Part shown: positions 1 through 14,589 of the stretch, piece by piece | How positions within the stretch are numbered: the stretch's first letter is position 1 | How the letters are laid out: the number at the start of each line of letters is the position of its first letter | Source of the DNA: Oxyruncus cristatus | Taxonomy: Eukaryota; Chordata; Aves; Passeriformes; Cotingidae | NCBI GenBank assembly: GCA_013399855.1 | Contig: VXAY01005255.1 | Span: 246,114-310,113 of the forward strand | DNA: 64,000 nucleotides | Reading direction: 5' to 3' | The notes under the pieces: model-generated | Seen by the model: the letters and a program-made list of their open reading frames with translations, nothing else | What the model was told of the DNA's origin: nothing | Databases searched by the model: none | Position numbers and translations under genes: made by a program

Positions 1-1886
1 TTCAGGGTCTGAGTTTCCACTTGACTAGTCCTTCATGACTGTAGTCTCCCTGCCCTGCTCTGGAGTCAGAGCCAGTGTAAGGATCAGAATAGTTCATTTT
101 GCTCTGGTTAAATGAGATTATAGGCAGGGTTATGATGGTATGTTACTTCTGTGCAGAATTCTCCTGGTGTTTTATAGGGACACAAAATCTGGGATTAGCT
201 CAGTTTTCATTTCAGTTTGATGCTTTGCCTTTTAAAGCAGCAGACTAGCTCTGATTCTGCTGTGTTGAATTAAATACATGGTAGTGAATTGGCAGGTTTG
301 ATGTCTCACATAACTGCAGATTGACCTTCTGTGTTCAGGTGAACACAGTGTAAAAGGAGCAGGTTCATAATCCTTAATTCAAATTTACCTTTTAGATAAA
401 TTGTTGCTAGAGCCAGATGGCAAAGCAGCTACAGTCAGAAGTGAGTAACAGAGCATGTTCATTTCTTCAGGTTATTTGGGCAGCAAATCTGCTCTAAAAA
501 CAAAAAACGGAGAAGACAGCATTATAATATTCTGGATTGTACTAAAAAGCCAATAACTTCATTAGGTTTCCTCTGTGTGATGGGTGAATGTATTATAAGT
601 CCCCAATTCATAAAATAGAAACTGCTATAAAAGATTTCTTCTGTCTCATTTTAGAAATAGACAGTAATAGTCTGACTTCAAAGCAAAAGATTTATTTTTT
701 TCCCTGGCATCGATGTTATTTCTGTCAAGCAGCTGGGAGGGTTTCTCCTGAGGACATATGGACCAGCATGGTAAAATGTTGATTCATTTCATGCACATAG
801 AAGGACATGAAATAAATAATACCATGCTAGCAGTGTCTTCTGTTGTTTCAGGAAAGCTTTCAAGAAGAGCTCTTTTGAGCTCTGTGCGACAGCGTGGAGG
901 ATTTGTATGAAAAGGATTGTGTCACAAATATTTCTATCACTAAATAATAATGTGGCTGCAAATACATGACATAAAAATGCATGCAGCTAAGCTTGTTAGA
1001 GTGAGGTCTTTCTGTCATAAACCCCTCGAATGTGGGTGTCTGGGAAAAGTTCATCAAATTATTCTCTGTTCTAAGATAAGCGGATGACTTTCAATTTTGG
1101 TAAACAGGAGGTAGTGAGTAATAGGAAGAATGTGGCCTTTGTGGTTTTGCCTACATAAGAAAGATTTCTTATCGTTGTCCCATTGCTTTGTAGATTCTGA
1201 TGAAAACATGGTATGAAAAACATTTATCCTTCTACAGTATAATGATTTTATGCAGAAAGGTTGCATGGAAAAGTGGCTACTCTTTTGCTAGTACATATGC
1301 AGTGAGGCAGACTTGCAAACTAAACCGGAAATGGACTTCGTAAAGAAAGACTAATGGAGAATTAGATGGGATTCTCTTGGCTGGTCTCCTATGAATTCTG
1401 CAGTTCAGCTTGGGAATAGAAGGGAACCAGGACAAGTTTGATCTCAAATATATGAATTTCAGAGAAATTGCTTGTTGTCTTATATCAGAAAGTAACTTGA
1501 GAGTGCTTATGTTTGCAGATTGTTCTTTTTTAGAATTGATAAATTAGCGTAAGTAATGTACAAATTACATCATGTAATTTGCTTTTTCCCAACACTAGGT
1601 ATTGCTTGTTACTGGGCAGAAGCAAATAAATGAAGGTTTAGTCGTAAGTTTGTGTTGAAGTGAGGCTTATAGAGGCTCCAGTGAGAAACACTACAGGCCT
1701 TTGCTGTCTTTATTGAATGTTCACCAGCAGTTTTTATAATCAATTTATCTACAGCCCTTTTACTAAAATACATGCTGACTGGAAATATCCACGTAAGGAT
1801 ATAGGCAATGTTATAAATTTTAAGTAAGAAGTGGGAGTTGAATTGAAGGGAGCTGTGTTTGACAGCACTTAATCCATGCTTCGATG

Positions 1887-1927
1887 GTGGTCTCTGGAGT
1901 GAAACCTGTGGTCTCTGGAGTGAAACC
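1887..1927. repeat. Short tandem duplication, 21-bp unit x2
   Basis: The unit GTGGTCTCTGGAGTGAAACC(T) occurs twice head to tail with no mismatch. No function is apparent. Confidence 0.85.
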
Positions 1928-4900
1928 ACTGCTACCATTGCAGGAGGAGCTCAACAGGCTTATTTTTATGAGCATCTACAAAACCATGGCTGGAGGGATC
2001 AGAGTGAAATACAGTCAGAATTGTCTCCCATGGCACAACGTTAATTTGTCACATTTATTGCTATATGGTGAAATTACATCCTTTATTGTTGCCTGCTTTT
2101 TACTGGCATCTTTTGCGATTGAATGCTCATGAGTATTACTGCCTTTTGAAGACACCATGTCATTTCAGTGCATGGGGATATGGAAAGGGATGAGAACCTC
2201 CAAGGTGCAGAGAGCAGTGAGAGGGGGGACCTAGTTGGGCACATGGAAGGATAAACTTCTATTTACGCAGGGAGAGCATGAAGGAAACAGCTGCTTGGAA
2301 GTGAGGGGAGACTGCCAGTGTCTGTGTGTGTGTGAACAGAGGAAGGGAGGGGCTTGGCTTCAACACCCGTGGTGCCTCAGTTTTCACTTCCTTGCAAATG
2401 CTTTGTCTTTTTGCTGAGGCGCAAGTATTTCCTAATAGCTCAAGAAGAACTACATGTTCTTTTCTGTGCTCATTGTGGGATTTATATGTCAGATATGTAA
2501 AAATCACAGCCCTTAATTTAATGGAAAATCAAACCATGTAACAAGGGGCCACTGGTAAGATTTTATTGAGGGCTAGAAAATATTTGACACGTGGAAGAAT
2601 TGTCTCTTAAAAAAAACGCTGGTCTTTAAATAGCAATTTTACATAAAATTTAGCAGAAAGACAAATGGAGGTCAGAACACTTACCAGATCTACTTAGATG
2701 GTGTTATATTTGTGACGAGGAGACAAGAACATGTCTCAAGAATTTGACTCAATTTGTATGAAGATTTTGATACCCCTTACTATCACGAGCAAGACATCCA
2801 GGATAAATGGGAAGAGCTGTTTCTTCCTGGCAGAGTGCTGTATTGCCACTAGCAATATTTGCAGAGATCTAGAAGGCTTCTTAGAAGGGATGTGTTAAAT
2901 AGGCATTTGGGAGGGCTGTGGTAGCTGATGACGAATGTTATAGTTTGTAGCATTTATTTTTTGAAAGTATGACATCTTTCCCAAATTCCCTACAACTTGC
3001 ACTTCCCCCCCCACATTCTTTTGTGATTCATATTTCTGAGTCTCAAGAAAACAATGTCTTCATGGTAAATTTGTGACTATTTATGTGCAGAAATTAATAA
3101 TGCTTGCTAGATTTCCCCGAAATGCGGTGCATGTTTCATGGCTGGAGTGCCCAGTGTTGCCATTTACATCAGCTTTCAGGTTGCATTTGGGGGTTCATAA
3201 AATATGTCTGCGTTACAAGGTCAGTGCAGTAAGGAAAACCCCTGCTAATGGCAATGACATCTCAGCAATTTGTGTAAAACCGAACACCCTCAGAAAATTA
3301 TCATTTGGTTACACTGCATGAAGATAATTTTCAGCCATTGCTACTTGGATGTTTAATTTTACAATGGAATATTATCTAGCCTGAAAACATTGCCTCCCAC
3401 GATAAAAAAAAATTAAAGACAGGCATGTGGACATTTGGTAGCTAAGTAAAATGTGTCTTACTGTGACACTGATAGAATAAATGAAAGAAGGGAGTGAGAA
3501 TTTTAGATACTGGACATCATTAATTTACTGTAAACACTATTAAAAACAGTTTGATGCACCGTGGTCCTGGGTTGTCACCTCACCTTTTCTGTCTAAGTAT
3601 ATAGTAGGTGATTGGATTGATACTGCTTGTAATATCAAACCACAGCTTCTCTTTAGTATGTAAAATAGAATATGAAATATCGGATCCACTTGTTCAAACC
3701 AGTTTGACCTTGAGACTGTCTCTTTTAATCTTCTTTTCCTGTCTTCCTATTTTGTAGGACTGCACTCTTTATATCTAGACTGACTTGTGGAGGTGTGTAC
3801 GTGACAGTGGTGAGGAACAGATCTAATGTCGAGGCGTGCTGTGGATTCTGACTCTATATTTGTTTAACGTGGGGAGGTATTACTGTGTACTGGGGGGTTT
3901 TTTCCATGAAAATCAGGTGCGGAGCAAGGTAAATTGTACCTGTGTCTCTGCCCAACAAGAAGTTGTGACTCATTCAGGAACACATCCCAGCATTAGGAAT
4001 GTTAAAGCACTGATGCAATCAGTGATAGTCACAGATGTGTGTTGTCTTTCTTCACAACCAGGAGCTGAAAATAGATAAAACTTTATTGCTGTTCAAGTAC
4101 AGGTTGCATACATAATGCAGACAAATCTGAAATATTTCTGGGGAAGTCAGATCAAGACAAGGCAAGTTTCCTCTTGGATGTAATGGTGATAGCATCTTGT
4201 GTAAGCTAGTACTGCAAAAAGAGTTGCCAAATTGATCATAATGAAAATTTGCTCAGAAAAAAAGTTAATTTATGTTCTTTAAAATCCTGAAGACTGTTAT
4301 TTCAAAATGGGGAATGAGGAAAAACTTCAGGAAATCATACATAGTTTGTAAAAGAGTTTTAAGAATGCTGTATTTTATTTGCCACAAGGCAAAGCAGAAG
4401 ATCAGACAGAGCACAGCAGGACCCACTATATATTCTGCTTTCTCTCTGCTTGTGACTTTTAGCAGGGGTCATAGCTATTTTGACCTAGAAAAAGAACGTG
4501 CTGCCTGGGTTTGTACACTGATTATTGGAAACATGAGCTTTTAAAATATGGGAAATGTCTTTTGAGTTACGTTGGGCCTGACCACTTGCTTTGAATGAGC
4601 ATTTGTTTGCAGCTCTGCAGTCGTGTGGTTCATCCTCAGCTGTTTGTCTGCTGCAGAGGTTCTTGCTCCTCAAATCTGAGCAGTCCTTCCCCATCTTGGT
4701 TCTGTCTCTCTTTTTCTTTTTTTTTAAAGAACTTGAGGTCATACCAACATGCCAACATGTGCCATTTTGCTGACAGACAGGAGGAGGGGAAAAGTGAGGA
4801 CAAGCAATGGGGGACAATAGCTTAGATTGGCTTAGCTCTCATGGAAATAGCACATCTGTTGGAGTGTACTTGGAGAAAAGCTATCAAACCTAGGCTCTGG

Positions 4901-6084
4901 TCAAAGTAACTTTGTTTTTCGTGTTTGACTAATAGGCAAAATCAAACCTGGTGTCATGGGTTGCAGTACCCTTCAGAGATGTTGCCACCACATTTAATTG
5001 CAGTGGAAAAGGATTAGTCATTCCTTACTTCTTGGAATGATTTAGCTGCTGTCCAGTGAGTCAGAAAGAGGGAAGAAGGGAGGGTGGAGGAGAAAGTGAG
5101 GGATTTCCAGTGGGAGCATGTGTACTCCCTGTTATTTTTGTTTGGGTTTTATAACACTTCGATGTTTCTCCACAGAAAATAGTGTCACATGCTTCACTTT
5201 CTGCAGTATTTTGGAATAATGATGTGGCAGATTTGATTGAGAACTGGTGTTCTCCTCAGTTTGTGTGGAAACCCTTGTTGTAAGTACAGGTGATTGGGGA
5301 GGAAAAAAAAAAATCTCACTATATATAATTTCCTTACAGCAAAGGATCTGAGTGGCTTTTCAAATCCAGCAGTGAGCACTTAAGGTTTGAACTGCCATCA
5401 CCAGTTGATTGCAAAACAATTTTTGTATGGTTTTAATTAGGCAAAACCATACTGCAGTCTTTAATAAAATCTTTTTTTTCATGTCATCATCTCTTAATGC
5501 AAAAGCCCAGAGGCAGGACATGTCAAGAAGATGGTGCTTTAGTGTGGTCTGCAGCAGTGCATTACCAGACTCTGCTATTACAGGACAATATAATGTAAAA
5601 ACTCTGCAATGTACAGTGAGAAAGGGGGCCTTGAGTTGGTGCACAGTTAGAATTGTTCATAGGCAAGTGCCATTGGAGTCTCTGGGCATCTACTACCTGG
5701 GCATGTACTACTGGTCTTCAGTTTAGTTGTTATGGCTAAAGCTAGCAGTTTGATGGTTCTTGATCAGGCACAACAGAATTGGAGTGCCGTTAAAATATGT
5801 AGAAATGTAGTTGAAGAACCAAAGTTGCTTTTAGAATGGGGTGCAGGGCAGGAGGGCATCTGCAGGAGGGCAGAACTCGCAGAGATAATCAGTATGTAGG
5901 TCTTACCTGCTCTGCGGAAGCTGCAATATTTTTTTAAAAAATCTTACCGATGGACTGCTTTTAAAAGACAGCACTAATCTCAGTGCAAATGTTCTGCAAG
6001 CCGGGTGTGATTTCCTGAAGGTAGTGAGCAAGGTATGAATAGAACTTGGCAGCAGAGAAACTCGATGTGGTTTCTGGGTCACAC

Positions 6085-6165
6085 TGTGCCTATTTTACAG
6101 ATAATGTGAACTGAGCCACAGAGTTGAAAGGGATTTGCCTGTGGCCATAGAACTAGTCATTTTTT
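6085..6165 (+). mobile_element. Possible MIR-like SINE fragment (ancient)
   Basis: The stretch has the order TATTTTACAGAT, GTGAACTGAGCCACAGAG, GATTTGCCTGTGGCCATA, AACTAGTCA. This follows the classic MIR central/3' consensus (TTTTACAGATGAGGAAACTGAGG, TTGCCCAAGGTCACACAGCTAGT). It is old and diverged, and assigned from memory of the consensus only. Confidence 0.5.
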
Positions 6166-9100
6166 GTCATAGTGTTGTAAATAGAGCTTTTAGATTCCTT
6201 TATCATTTCTGCCATGTTAATTTCTTAATTTTAAATGAAATGAATAATAACTGATCAGATTTAAGTATTTATGTTAGGTGTCCCTAAGGTGAACGGTCAT
6301 ACAGTATATTACAGGATTATAATGTAGCAGATCCTTGATCTTGTGACTGTGGCTCGCAAGGGCTTGCCTTGTGAGTAGTTTTCATGGTGTCTAGGAGCTT
6401 TCACAGTACAAGCCCTGCTTTTAGAATGGAAAAATAAAAAAATAACTATACTAAATAAATACAGTTGAAGTTATAAAGGATACCAAATTGGAACTTTGTG
6501 TGCCTGCACTGAATTTGCCAAAATAATAATGATTTTAAACAGCATATGACTTTTTTGCTGAAAATTTGCATATCACATTTAACCCTGAAAAGAGCTCCAT
6601 ATAATGTCAAATGTCTCTGTTCTTGTTGAGGGACTCTTCAAAAGCCAGGGTAAGTAAAATGCTTTGTAACTTCTCATCTGAACTGACAGTCATATAAATG
6701 AACCCCAGGTTTGTTCTGCTTTCACCTTGGACAATGAAAAGAGAGCAAAACTTGAACTGCTTTATAAGCCACTTCTATGAAGAGGTATAATTTTGTAAGA
6801 AATTTTAGATGGTTTGCTGATGAGTGCAAGGAAGCACAGGGCTGGATGGAGTTTCTTGAGTTTTTGAGTCTAGTTTTAACTGTCGTAAAGCGCCTATTTT
6901 ATGGAAAACAAGTTTTTCCTTGGCTAAACTAGCTTTCTTGGTTGCTATTATTCCAGGTAGGTTTGTTATTTTGTTAACACCCTATTTACCTCAGTGCTTT
7001 TTTCAGCTCTCTGGTGTTTAGCCCTTGTCATGTATCTCTGAAGAGCAAGTTCTAACTCATTTCAGCTTCCACTTAGCTGAACTTAACAAATTTTTGGAGA
7101 AGCTACCTCTTCGTTGTCCTCATAAGCATTTCTCTACACATGTTACGGACTGACATGGATGGTATTTAGCTTACTGTAGCCAGTGTACTGACTTAGTCTC
7201 ATTGCTGCTTTTTGTAGTGAGAAGAGCACATTGGCTGGTACACCCTAATGCAGGATCTGCCCCTTTTGTGGCTGCCTTGTCTGGCATAGAGATCTTCTCT
7301 CTTCTTAGTTTTTCTCAGATGAGAAACTCCCAAGTGGCAGAGGAAATTCTTGTTAGTCTGTAGTGTGCTGTTTTGTCTTAGTACTTTTTAACTTCTTTCT
7401 TGTACTTCAGTCCTGGTTCTCCTTCAGTATTGGTTTTCCAGTTATTTACACTGCAGTGTAACTGATATTATTTATATGCAGCATTGTAAACTGATGAATT
7501 TCATTTTATTTACTGTGTCATAAATCTGAACACTGCTTTATGTATAAATTTTCACTGAATTTAATGTCTTAAGGAGTGTTTTGCTTATGACTATCCGTGC
7601 ATTTTTCCATGAGTTAAAGCTTTAGCTTTCTTAATCTTACTGTATATGTTTATATATTTGCCTCATCTACACATTTTACTAGAGAAACATCCTCTCTACG
7701 TAGGAACCTGTTGCCTTGTCACAGTTTTGTTGTACCACAGATTTCTAACGTGCTCTGTTGAAGCAAAATGGCAGATATTTCAGCTTGAAAATCATACTTA
7801 TTCTTGCCCTGGAGAGCTTACTAGGTGAAAAGTTTGTGTTTTGGCCTTAAGATAAAAAACCTGATCCATGGAGTTATTTGCTCCCCCCCCCCCCATAAAG
7901 AGTTAATGTTTTATTCTGTAATTCTGAATGTAAATAGAGAGGTGGAGGTGTGAAACTGAATGACCAATTTGTGCAGTGCATCAGCTGTGCAGTTAAGTAA
8001 TTACTTATAAATCATTGTTTTCTTTCGTAATACTTCTGGAAGCATGAAACAATGTTACTACTGGTTCCAGTTTCTTGGCATTAGAATTAAAAAGAAGAAC
8101 TAAAAACTGATATATCTTGAGGTAGTCATGTCTGGGCTCTAGCAGGAGATAGTAACTTAATAGGACTGCGTTAGAGGAAGCCTGTCTCTTTTTCGCCTTC
8201 AAGTTTAAACCCTGAGGAGGTGAGCTACTGTACTCAACTGGTTGCTGTCTTGGACTGGCCTGTAGCCCAGCCAATTACTCATCAGATTCATCCATACTGA
8301 GCTCTCCAGTTTACTCCCACATCCTTATCTGACACTTTTTTTTTATACTGCGTGTTACTTTACTTCTGGATTTGCTTTTGTAGTGACCAAGTTGGTAGAG
8401 ATAATTCATCCCGTGGTCTGTTCCCCGTGTGGACAGCGCTGTACCAGTTTTATCTGTGTAGCTCACCTCCTTCTCCATCCCAGCAGGTTTTGCACTTTCT
8501 GACACCCCATCTGCCCTCATGCCCTCTGCTCCTAATTTACCCGTATAAAGCACTGTTCTGTTGGGTTGCAGCACAGCACTTGCATCATTTCAGAAAGTGT
8601 AAAACTGAAAATTTGGAGCAGTACCCTTCCAAAATAATGATCGTGTCTTATGGTCAACAGGGGGGCTGAGAACAGACCATGAGTGAAATGTTAGCATGAC
8701 TGCTGATTTAGGCAGAACAGAAATTTCACTTCATTCTTATGTTCTCTTTTTTCAGAACCGATCCACAGTTCAAATTCTGTTTCAGATGAAGCTATGTTAT
8801 AAAATGTTAACACTGCATTTTTTACACGTTTTTAGTGGGTTTTATTACTTTGCCCTCCCCTTCCCCCCCAAATTTCCTATACTACTAGCCTATTTATTTG
8901 GATCTATTCAGTCAGAAACAATTTGTCCTTTTTGTGTCTTTCAGACTTTATTGAAAAAAGAACTGGATACACGTGCTGATTTTCATCTGTGAAAGGTGGA
9001 GTAAGGTAGTATGATTTTAGTGATTACTACTATAATGTGTGATCATCTGTTGACACTGAATGCATGGGTTCAGAGATTCATCATAAATTAGAGGCAGACA

Positions 9101-12100
9101 AATCTAAAGGAACTTCAGCCTCAGAAGTAATGGAATGCTGAAAAGATCCCATGTTCTGGTACCAGTGACATGCTTTTGCCCTATGTTTTGTACGGTGGGT
9201 AATTCATTATAGTGGCCAGATGTTTTCTGTTCTTATTTGGGTGTGTTGTCCACAGAAGCGCAGGTAGGTCAATAGCTTGTGGTAGTATGATATGTTTGTA
9301 TTTGAACAAGTTTTGTGTTTCTGGAAGTCTGAGAGATTTAAAGTACAGCCTATGCTGAAAGACCAATATTTGTCATCTCTTTCTACTGTAACAACAAACT
9401 GGTCGTTCTTTAATTTTTCTCCTTAAACATCCTGGGGCAGCAGAGATGGAAGAAGGCAGCTCTGCCTTTGTTATTGCATATTGCTGTAGCATAAGGGCAG
9501 TATCCTTCAGGGTGGGAACTGAACTGTGTCAGGCACTTCACGAATATTTGTCAAGTATTTACTTCTCTGCAGTGAAAGAACTACTTTATGTCCTGTGGTG
9601 TGACAGGGTGCAGAGGCTGATGGTTGCATTACTAGGCCCCGAGAGGGGAATCTGTATCCTGGTGTGGTTCTGTTAGCAGAAGTGAGAATACTCTTGCCCA
9701 GCTGTTTCCAAGCAAAGTTCTGTCATAGAACTCTTCTTACTTCCTGTGTGTGGAGCATCTGTATGTTGAGCTGACCAGCTGCTTCTGGTATTTGACAGAG
9801 TAGGAGAAGTTGGGGCACACATGCTGATGATGTGTGGGATATGGCCTGAACTGCAAGGCGGTATGAAGCAGACTAATAAAATGAATCTTCTGGTAGAGGC
9901 AAGAGGTTTTGCTGGTCTGGGGATAGGAGGCAGCAAGAGGTGAAACCTGATGCTCCTAGTCAATGTAATGCTCACAGTCATGTGCAGGACTTGAGGGTGA
10001 ATCCTCAGTGCCCTTTTACAGAGTTCAGCAAAGAATGAATGGTGCAGTAGAGTCAGTGGTGAATAGCAGTGACTTCTCAGAGATGTTCTTCCCCAGCTCC
10101 TGCTAAGGGAGATCAGATTAATTTGTAAGATCAAGCACATAGAGTCAGCAAATGCACTTTCTCCTGCAGCCGTGCTTTTCTTGTATCAGATCTGTATCTT
10201 AATGCAGACTGAGAATCAAGTACTGAGAAGTCTGGCGATGTGTGCTGCCACGGTTCTGCCTGCATCTGAAATTAAAGCGAATGGTTGATACCATGGACTC
10301 TGTTATTTAATTGGGGCATAATGGAATAGAGTGCACAACAGGATGCTCTAGGAGCTTATGTGTAATTTTTTCCTTTCACCATCTTGAACTGTTCAGTGAA
10401 GAAAAACTTGGCAATCAGGAGTGCACTTACAAATCTTTCTTCATCCCAAGAAGGCAGGGATGAAGTTGCCAGCAGCAAATTAGCATTGCCAGACCCTGTA
10501 GCTAGCTTTATTGTGCCTTAAAATGAATTGCAGTAATACTAGTCATTCATATCATCTTTCTTCTATTAATCATTGTCTGCATTGGAAAAAATATGCCCAA
10601 GGCAATGCTGCATCTACATCCAGTTCAGAGCTGCTTCTTGCTGAAGAAATTAAAAAGAATTGTCATTCTGCCCCAAGACAGCTATGACTTCTCCCCTGTG
10701 GGGTCTGTCTCCACACTTTCAAAGAAATCCATAACAATAGAGGAAAAAACCAGCATTTGGGGCTCCCTACAGGGACGGCATACCATCCTAATTATGTGTT
10801 TCTCAAATATGGCCCTGGCTGTGCAACCCGCTCCATATTTTATCAGATCACACTACTTGTTTGAAACTTTGAGTTAGAGTAGGTCTGGAGAGAAAATAGG
10901 AGAGAAAGAAAAGAGAATGTCACCCGCTTCTGTTTGCCTGCTTGCTTGGTATTTTGGTGCATATTTTCTTTCCACTGATTTAGTTTTAGTGCCGCCTTTT
11001 TTTAGAATTTAGAGTCAAACTCAGTGTTTCATATGTAAAGCTCCACATAACTTTTTGATTGAGGCTCCTTTATATGTGTATAAAACAGGTTATGGGACCC
11101 TTTCTTCAGTCAGTTCTCTGGGTGACAGCTCTAGAAAACATGCCCTGCTGAAGTACATAACCGGTATAGATGATGAATGGACAAACTGCACAGGTGACTG
11201 ACTGAAGAGAGGTGATTGTTAATAAAAGCATGGCAAGCTGCTTTATAATTGCTGTTGTTAGCTTTTATTGCAAGTTTGCTATCTGCTTTTCCGGTTTGTT
11301 TGGATTTTTTTTGACAAAACCCAGCATTTGGTAGTTTGTTCCCTCTCTTGGTCCTCCATTCCTGTCAGTTTGTGAAGTATAAATACAGAGCAGGCCATGT
11401 GTGAATGTGCAACTGTGTTAAATGTGCAGTGATCCTGTTTCATAGACCACAGTGTTCATCATCCTCTTGTTAGTGCTGGATTGATTCATGCATCATGCTG
11501 GATTGATGTGTATAATTGCAGTAACTACATGTGCAGTTATTGCATAACGTGTGGCACTTGGCCTTTCTATAATGTTCTGTACCATTAAGAGGTTTCCAGA
11601 GTGCTTATTCTGGTCTGTGAAGTTAACTATGCCTTTAGCAGTGAAGACGGAGATGAAGGACTCTGTGAATAATATGTTAAATGAAGGCATAATGAGATTG
11701 AATAGAGCCTGAATGCAGGGAGAGGGACAGAGAAGAGAGAAGGGTAAGAGGACATGATGATACCTGGCTGATTAGAATAGCTGTGGAGGGCACAGACTCA
11801 GGGAGAAGGCGGAGGCAGAATTTCAAATGTTTGAAGTGTTTTGTCTCTTTTTTCAAATATTTAACCTATATTCTGTGCAAGCACAAAAACAAATTGAGGG
11901 TTTTCTGAAATTAAATGCTACTTTTATGTCAAGCCCTTTAAAGTGTGCGGAACTTTATCCTGTCCGAGCTTGCATACAATTCAACAGCATAAAATTTTAC
12001 TCCTGTGTTTGCATTTTAATTATAAAGCTGTTACAGTGTTTAAATTACAAAATGTCCAGCACCTAATTGTTAATAATCTCAGCATTATCCTTGGGAGATA

Positions 12101-12837
12101 CATAGATGAACTACCACAGAATCAGAATGAGGATTTCAGTAACAATTGTTTCACTAAAACATATTAAGAGGATTAACACTTAATCCAAACCATCTAAATC
12201 AACCCTCAAAATCGGCTGCCTACCATGCAACTTTCATTCTTGGAAACTTTCCCACTTCCATTGATGGTTTTCATATAGCTAGGAAGGTAGGATTTAAAGC
12301 GACCATGTAGGTCCTCAAGTACAGACTTCCACACATCAAAAGGTCTGGACTGTGCAGTACAAACACTTGCAAACTGTCCGTGTGGTCTCCAAGGCTGGTT
12401 GGACTGCAATAGCTTTAAGCACTGTAATAAAAGGCAAAAATCTGCAGAGTAATATGCCTCAAACTTAGGCATTGCTATCATGCTAGTCTCTGCAGAATAA
12501 ATAGCAGAAAAGGCTCCTAGTTATTTTTAGCTTCAGTGCATGATTTTTCATAACTTTGTGGAGGGCAGGGGAAATTTTCAAATACATATCTTTAATCTGA
12601 AGTCAGACATCTCAGTAAAAGTCCTTTGTAGACACTGAGCACAACCCTTGGTGAAGTCAGGTGCAGTTGTCAGTGAGTCAAGGTCTCCCAAAAAGTCAGG
12701 TCAGTCTCAAAGTCTGCACCAGGAAAAAACTTAACTTTCTTGCTTGCTTCTGTAGAACTGAAGCCTATAGTTACACATATGCTGGTGCACTGCCCCTAAG
12801 CTGAGTTGCCTTGCTGAACCAGAATTTATTGAATTAT

Positions 12838-13163
12838 AAAATATCCTGAGTATGAAGGGACCCACAAGGACCATCAAGTCCAACTCCTGGCCCTGTACAG
12901 AACAACCCCCAGAATCACACTATGTGTCACAGACTATGTTGTCCAAACGCCTTTTGAACTCTGTCAGGCCTGGTGCTGTGACCACTTCCCTGGGGAGCCT
13001 CTTCCAGTGCCCAACCACCCTCTGGGTGAGGAACCTTTTCCTAATATCCAGTCTAAACCTTCCTTGACACAGCTTCGTGCCATTCCCTGGGGTCCTGTCA
13101 CTGACCACCAGAGAGAAGAGGTCAGTGCCTGCCCTTTCACTTCCATCCTTCCTGTTGGGGTCC
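12838..13163 (-). mobile_element. CR1 LINE, 3' end fragment
   Basis: Read on the minus strand, this is the last part of CR1 ORF2 plus the 3' tail. The minus-strand frame at 12920-13108 has DRTPGNGTKLCQGRFRLDIR and HWKRLPREVV, the conserved C-terminal end of the CR1 protein. The + strand reads the familiar inverse (GGACCATCAAGTCCAACTCC, CTGTGACCACTTCCCTGGGG). It is 5'-truncated, as is usual for CR1, and relatively well preserved. Confidence 0.93.
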
Positions 13164-13600
13164 CATAAGTGTTAATTTAGACATAGCCCAAATAGAAGAT
13201 TTTAGCCATGATACTCAGAAGGAATCTTAACTGCTTGCCTGTTTTGAACATGGGATTGCTTTTGAACATTGTAGCAGACAGCTACAAACCTACTTCTTAA
13301 TCACCACGATGCACAACTCACACTTTTGCTGTTTGAAGAATGAATCAATGAGTATGCCTTAAAATTCAGGCCCGTATTTGTCTGAAGGAGGCAACACATG
13401 CAAGTATCACCTTTTAACAAGATGACTACTTTCAGCTCAAGGGATAGAAATGAAAATTTGGGTCAGAAACAGAGCTTAAAATTGCAGACTAAGGCAACGT
13501 TTTGTGTGCTTTTGAGGTTTTTTTTTTTCACATGTGTATGTCAAGCTGATAGAGATACCGAAGTCCTAAAATAACAAGAAAAAGGAAAAAAAAAAAAAAA

Positions 13601-13997
13601 GAAAATAATGTTCTTACATCGTGTTTAACAGGTTTCTTGAAATGAGTAATGTATTTATTCTTTTATCTTAAATTTTATCAAGAAGGTCATGCCTTTTCAT
13701 AAAAACTTTTCCAGATGGAGTATGCTTGAGTGACCCAACTAATGTGTTCAAATGAACACATTTAATAGTTTATGAATATAAGAAATTGTACCNAAAAAAA
13801 AGAAAATAATGTTCTTACATCATGTTTAACAGGTTTCTTGAAATGAGTAATGTATTTATTCTTTTATCTTAAATTTTATCAAGAAGGTCATGCCTTTTCA
13901 TAAAAACTTTTCCAGATGGAGTATGCTTGAGTGACCCAACTAATAGGAAAGTTCAAATGAACACATTTAATAGTTTATGAATATAAGAAATTGTACC
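13601..13997. repeat. Near-identical direct duplication around a single N (likely assembly artefact)
   Basis: Bases 13601-13792 and 13802-13997 are the same about 192-196-base sequence, from GAAAATAATGTTCTTACATC to GAAATTGTACC. They differ by one visible G/A substitution and one small indel-substitution (GTG versus AGGAAAG). They are separated by one N (13793) and a short A-run, and a longer A-run (13586-13600) precedes copy 1. This is what an unresolved heterozygous join looks like. Confidence 0.9.
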
Positions 13998-14085
13998 GAA
14001 TGATGGGAATTTAAAGTACTTTGCAACTCTTAGAGACTTGTGTAACAGAATCCCAGAAGCATCTCACATTTACACTGGGATTTCC

Positions 14086-14136
14086 CATAGAATCATAAAG
14101 ACTGGAAAAGACCTCCAAGACCATCAAGTCCAACCC
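14086..14136 (-). mobile_element. CR1 3' terminal remnant
   Basis: About 50 bases match the inverse CR1 end (CATAGAATCATAAAGACTGG, ACCATCAAGTCCAACC). Only the 3' tail is present. Confidence 0.8.
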
Positions 14137-14589
14137 GTATCAAGTTATAGAAGGGCTTGATCTATATCTTGTGGTTTTGAGGTCTCAGGAGCTTTCAGGA
14201 AGTCTTAGGTGTTTTACTCATCATTTCACATTGCTTTTTGTTTTCTGGGAAGTATCCAGTTGTTGCATCTCTCATATTTTAAAATCAGTCAGACTTTCTG
14301 GCTGTCAGAGTGACCTTTTAAGTTGCTCTATTGGGAGTTCCCAAATTGGAAATTTCTTAAAGGTACCTTTATTTTATGTGTGATTAAAATATAGATCCAT
14401 TACTAAGATTTTTTAGAGGATTTTTATTACTCAATACTGTTGAATGTTAGATATGTGGAAAATGTGATCTAGGGAACTTTAGGCTTTCTTGTTAATTTGA
14501 CCCTAATACCCTTAGAATATTTTTTGTAGGAATGAATAATTAAAGACGTGGGAGTTGAGTGGAGGGAGAATGAAACAATCTATTTTGCT

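Larger units (their letters stand above)
1..12837. other. Non-coding DNA, probably INPP4A intron 1 or upstream flank
   Basis: No coding exon, CpG island or RNA gene is recognised. It is AT-rich with scattered homopolymers, for example a C12 run at 7883-7894. A 21-bp unit is repeated twice at 1887-1927, and a possible MIR-like fragment lies at 6085-6165. Open frames here, up to 155 codons at 9673-10140 on the minus strand, look like chance. Confidence 0.6.

Noticed and set aside
9673..10140. 155-codon minus-strand open frame, the longest in the left part
   Set aside because: No recognisable domain and no splice or codon signature. In 64 kb of AT-rich DNA about one frame of this length is expected by chance over six frames.
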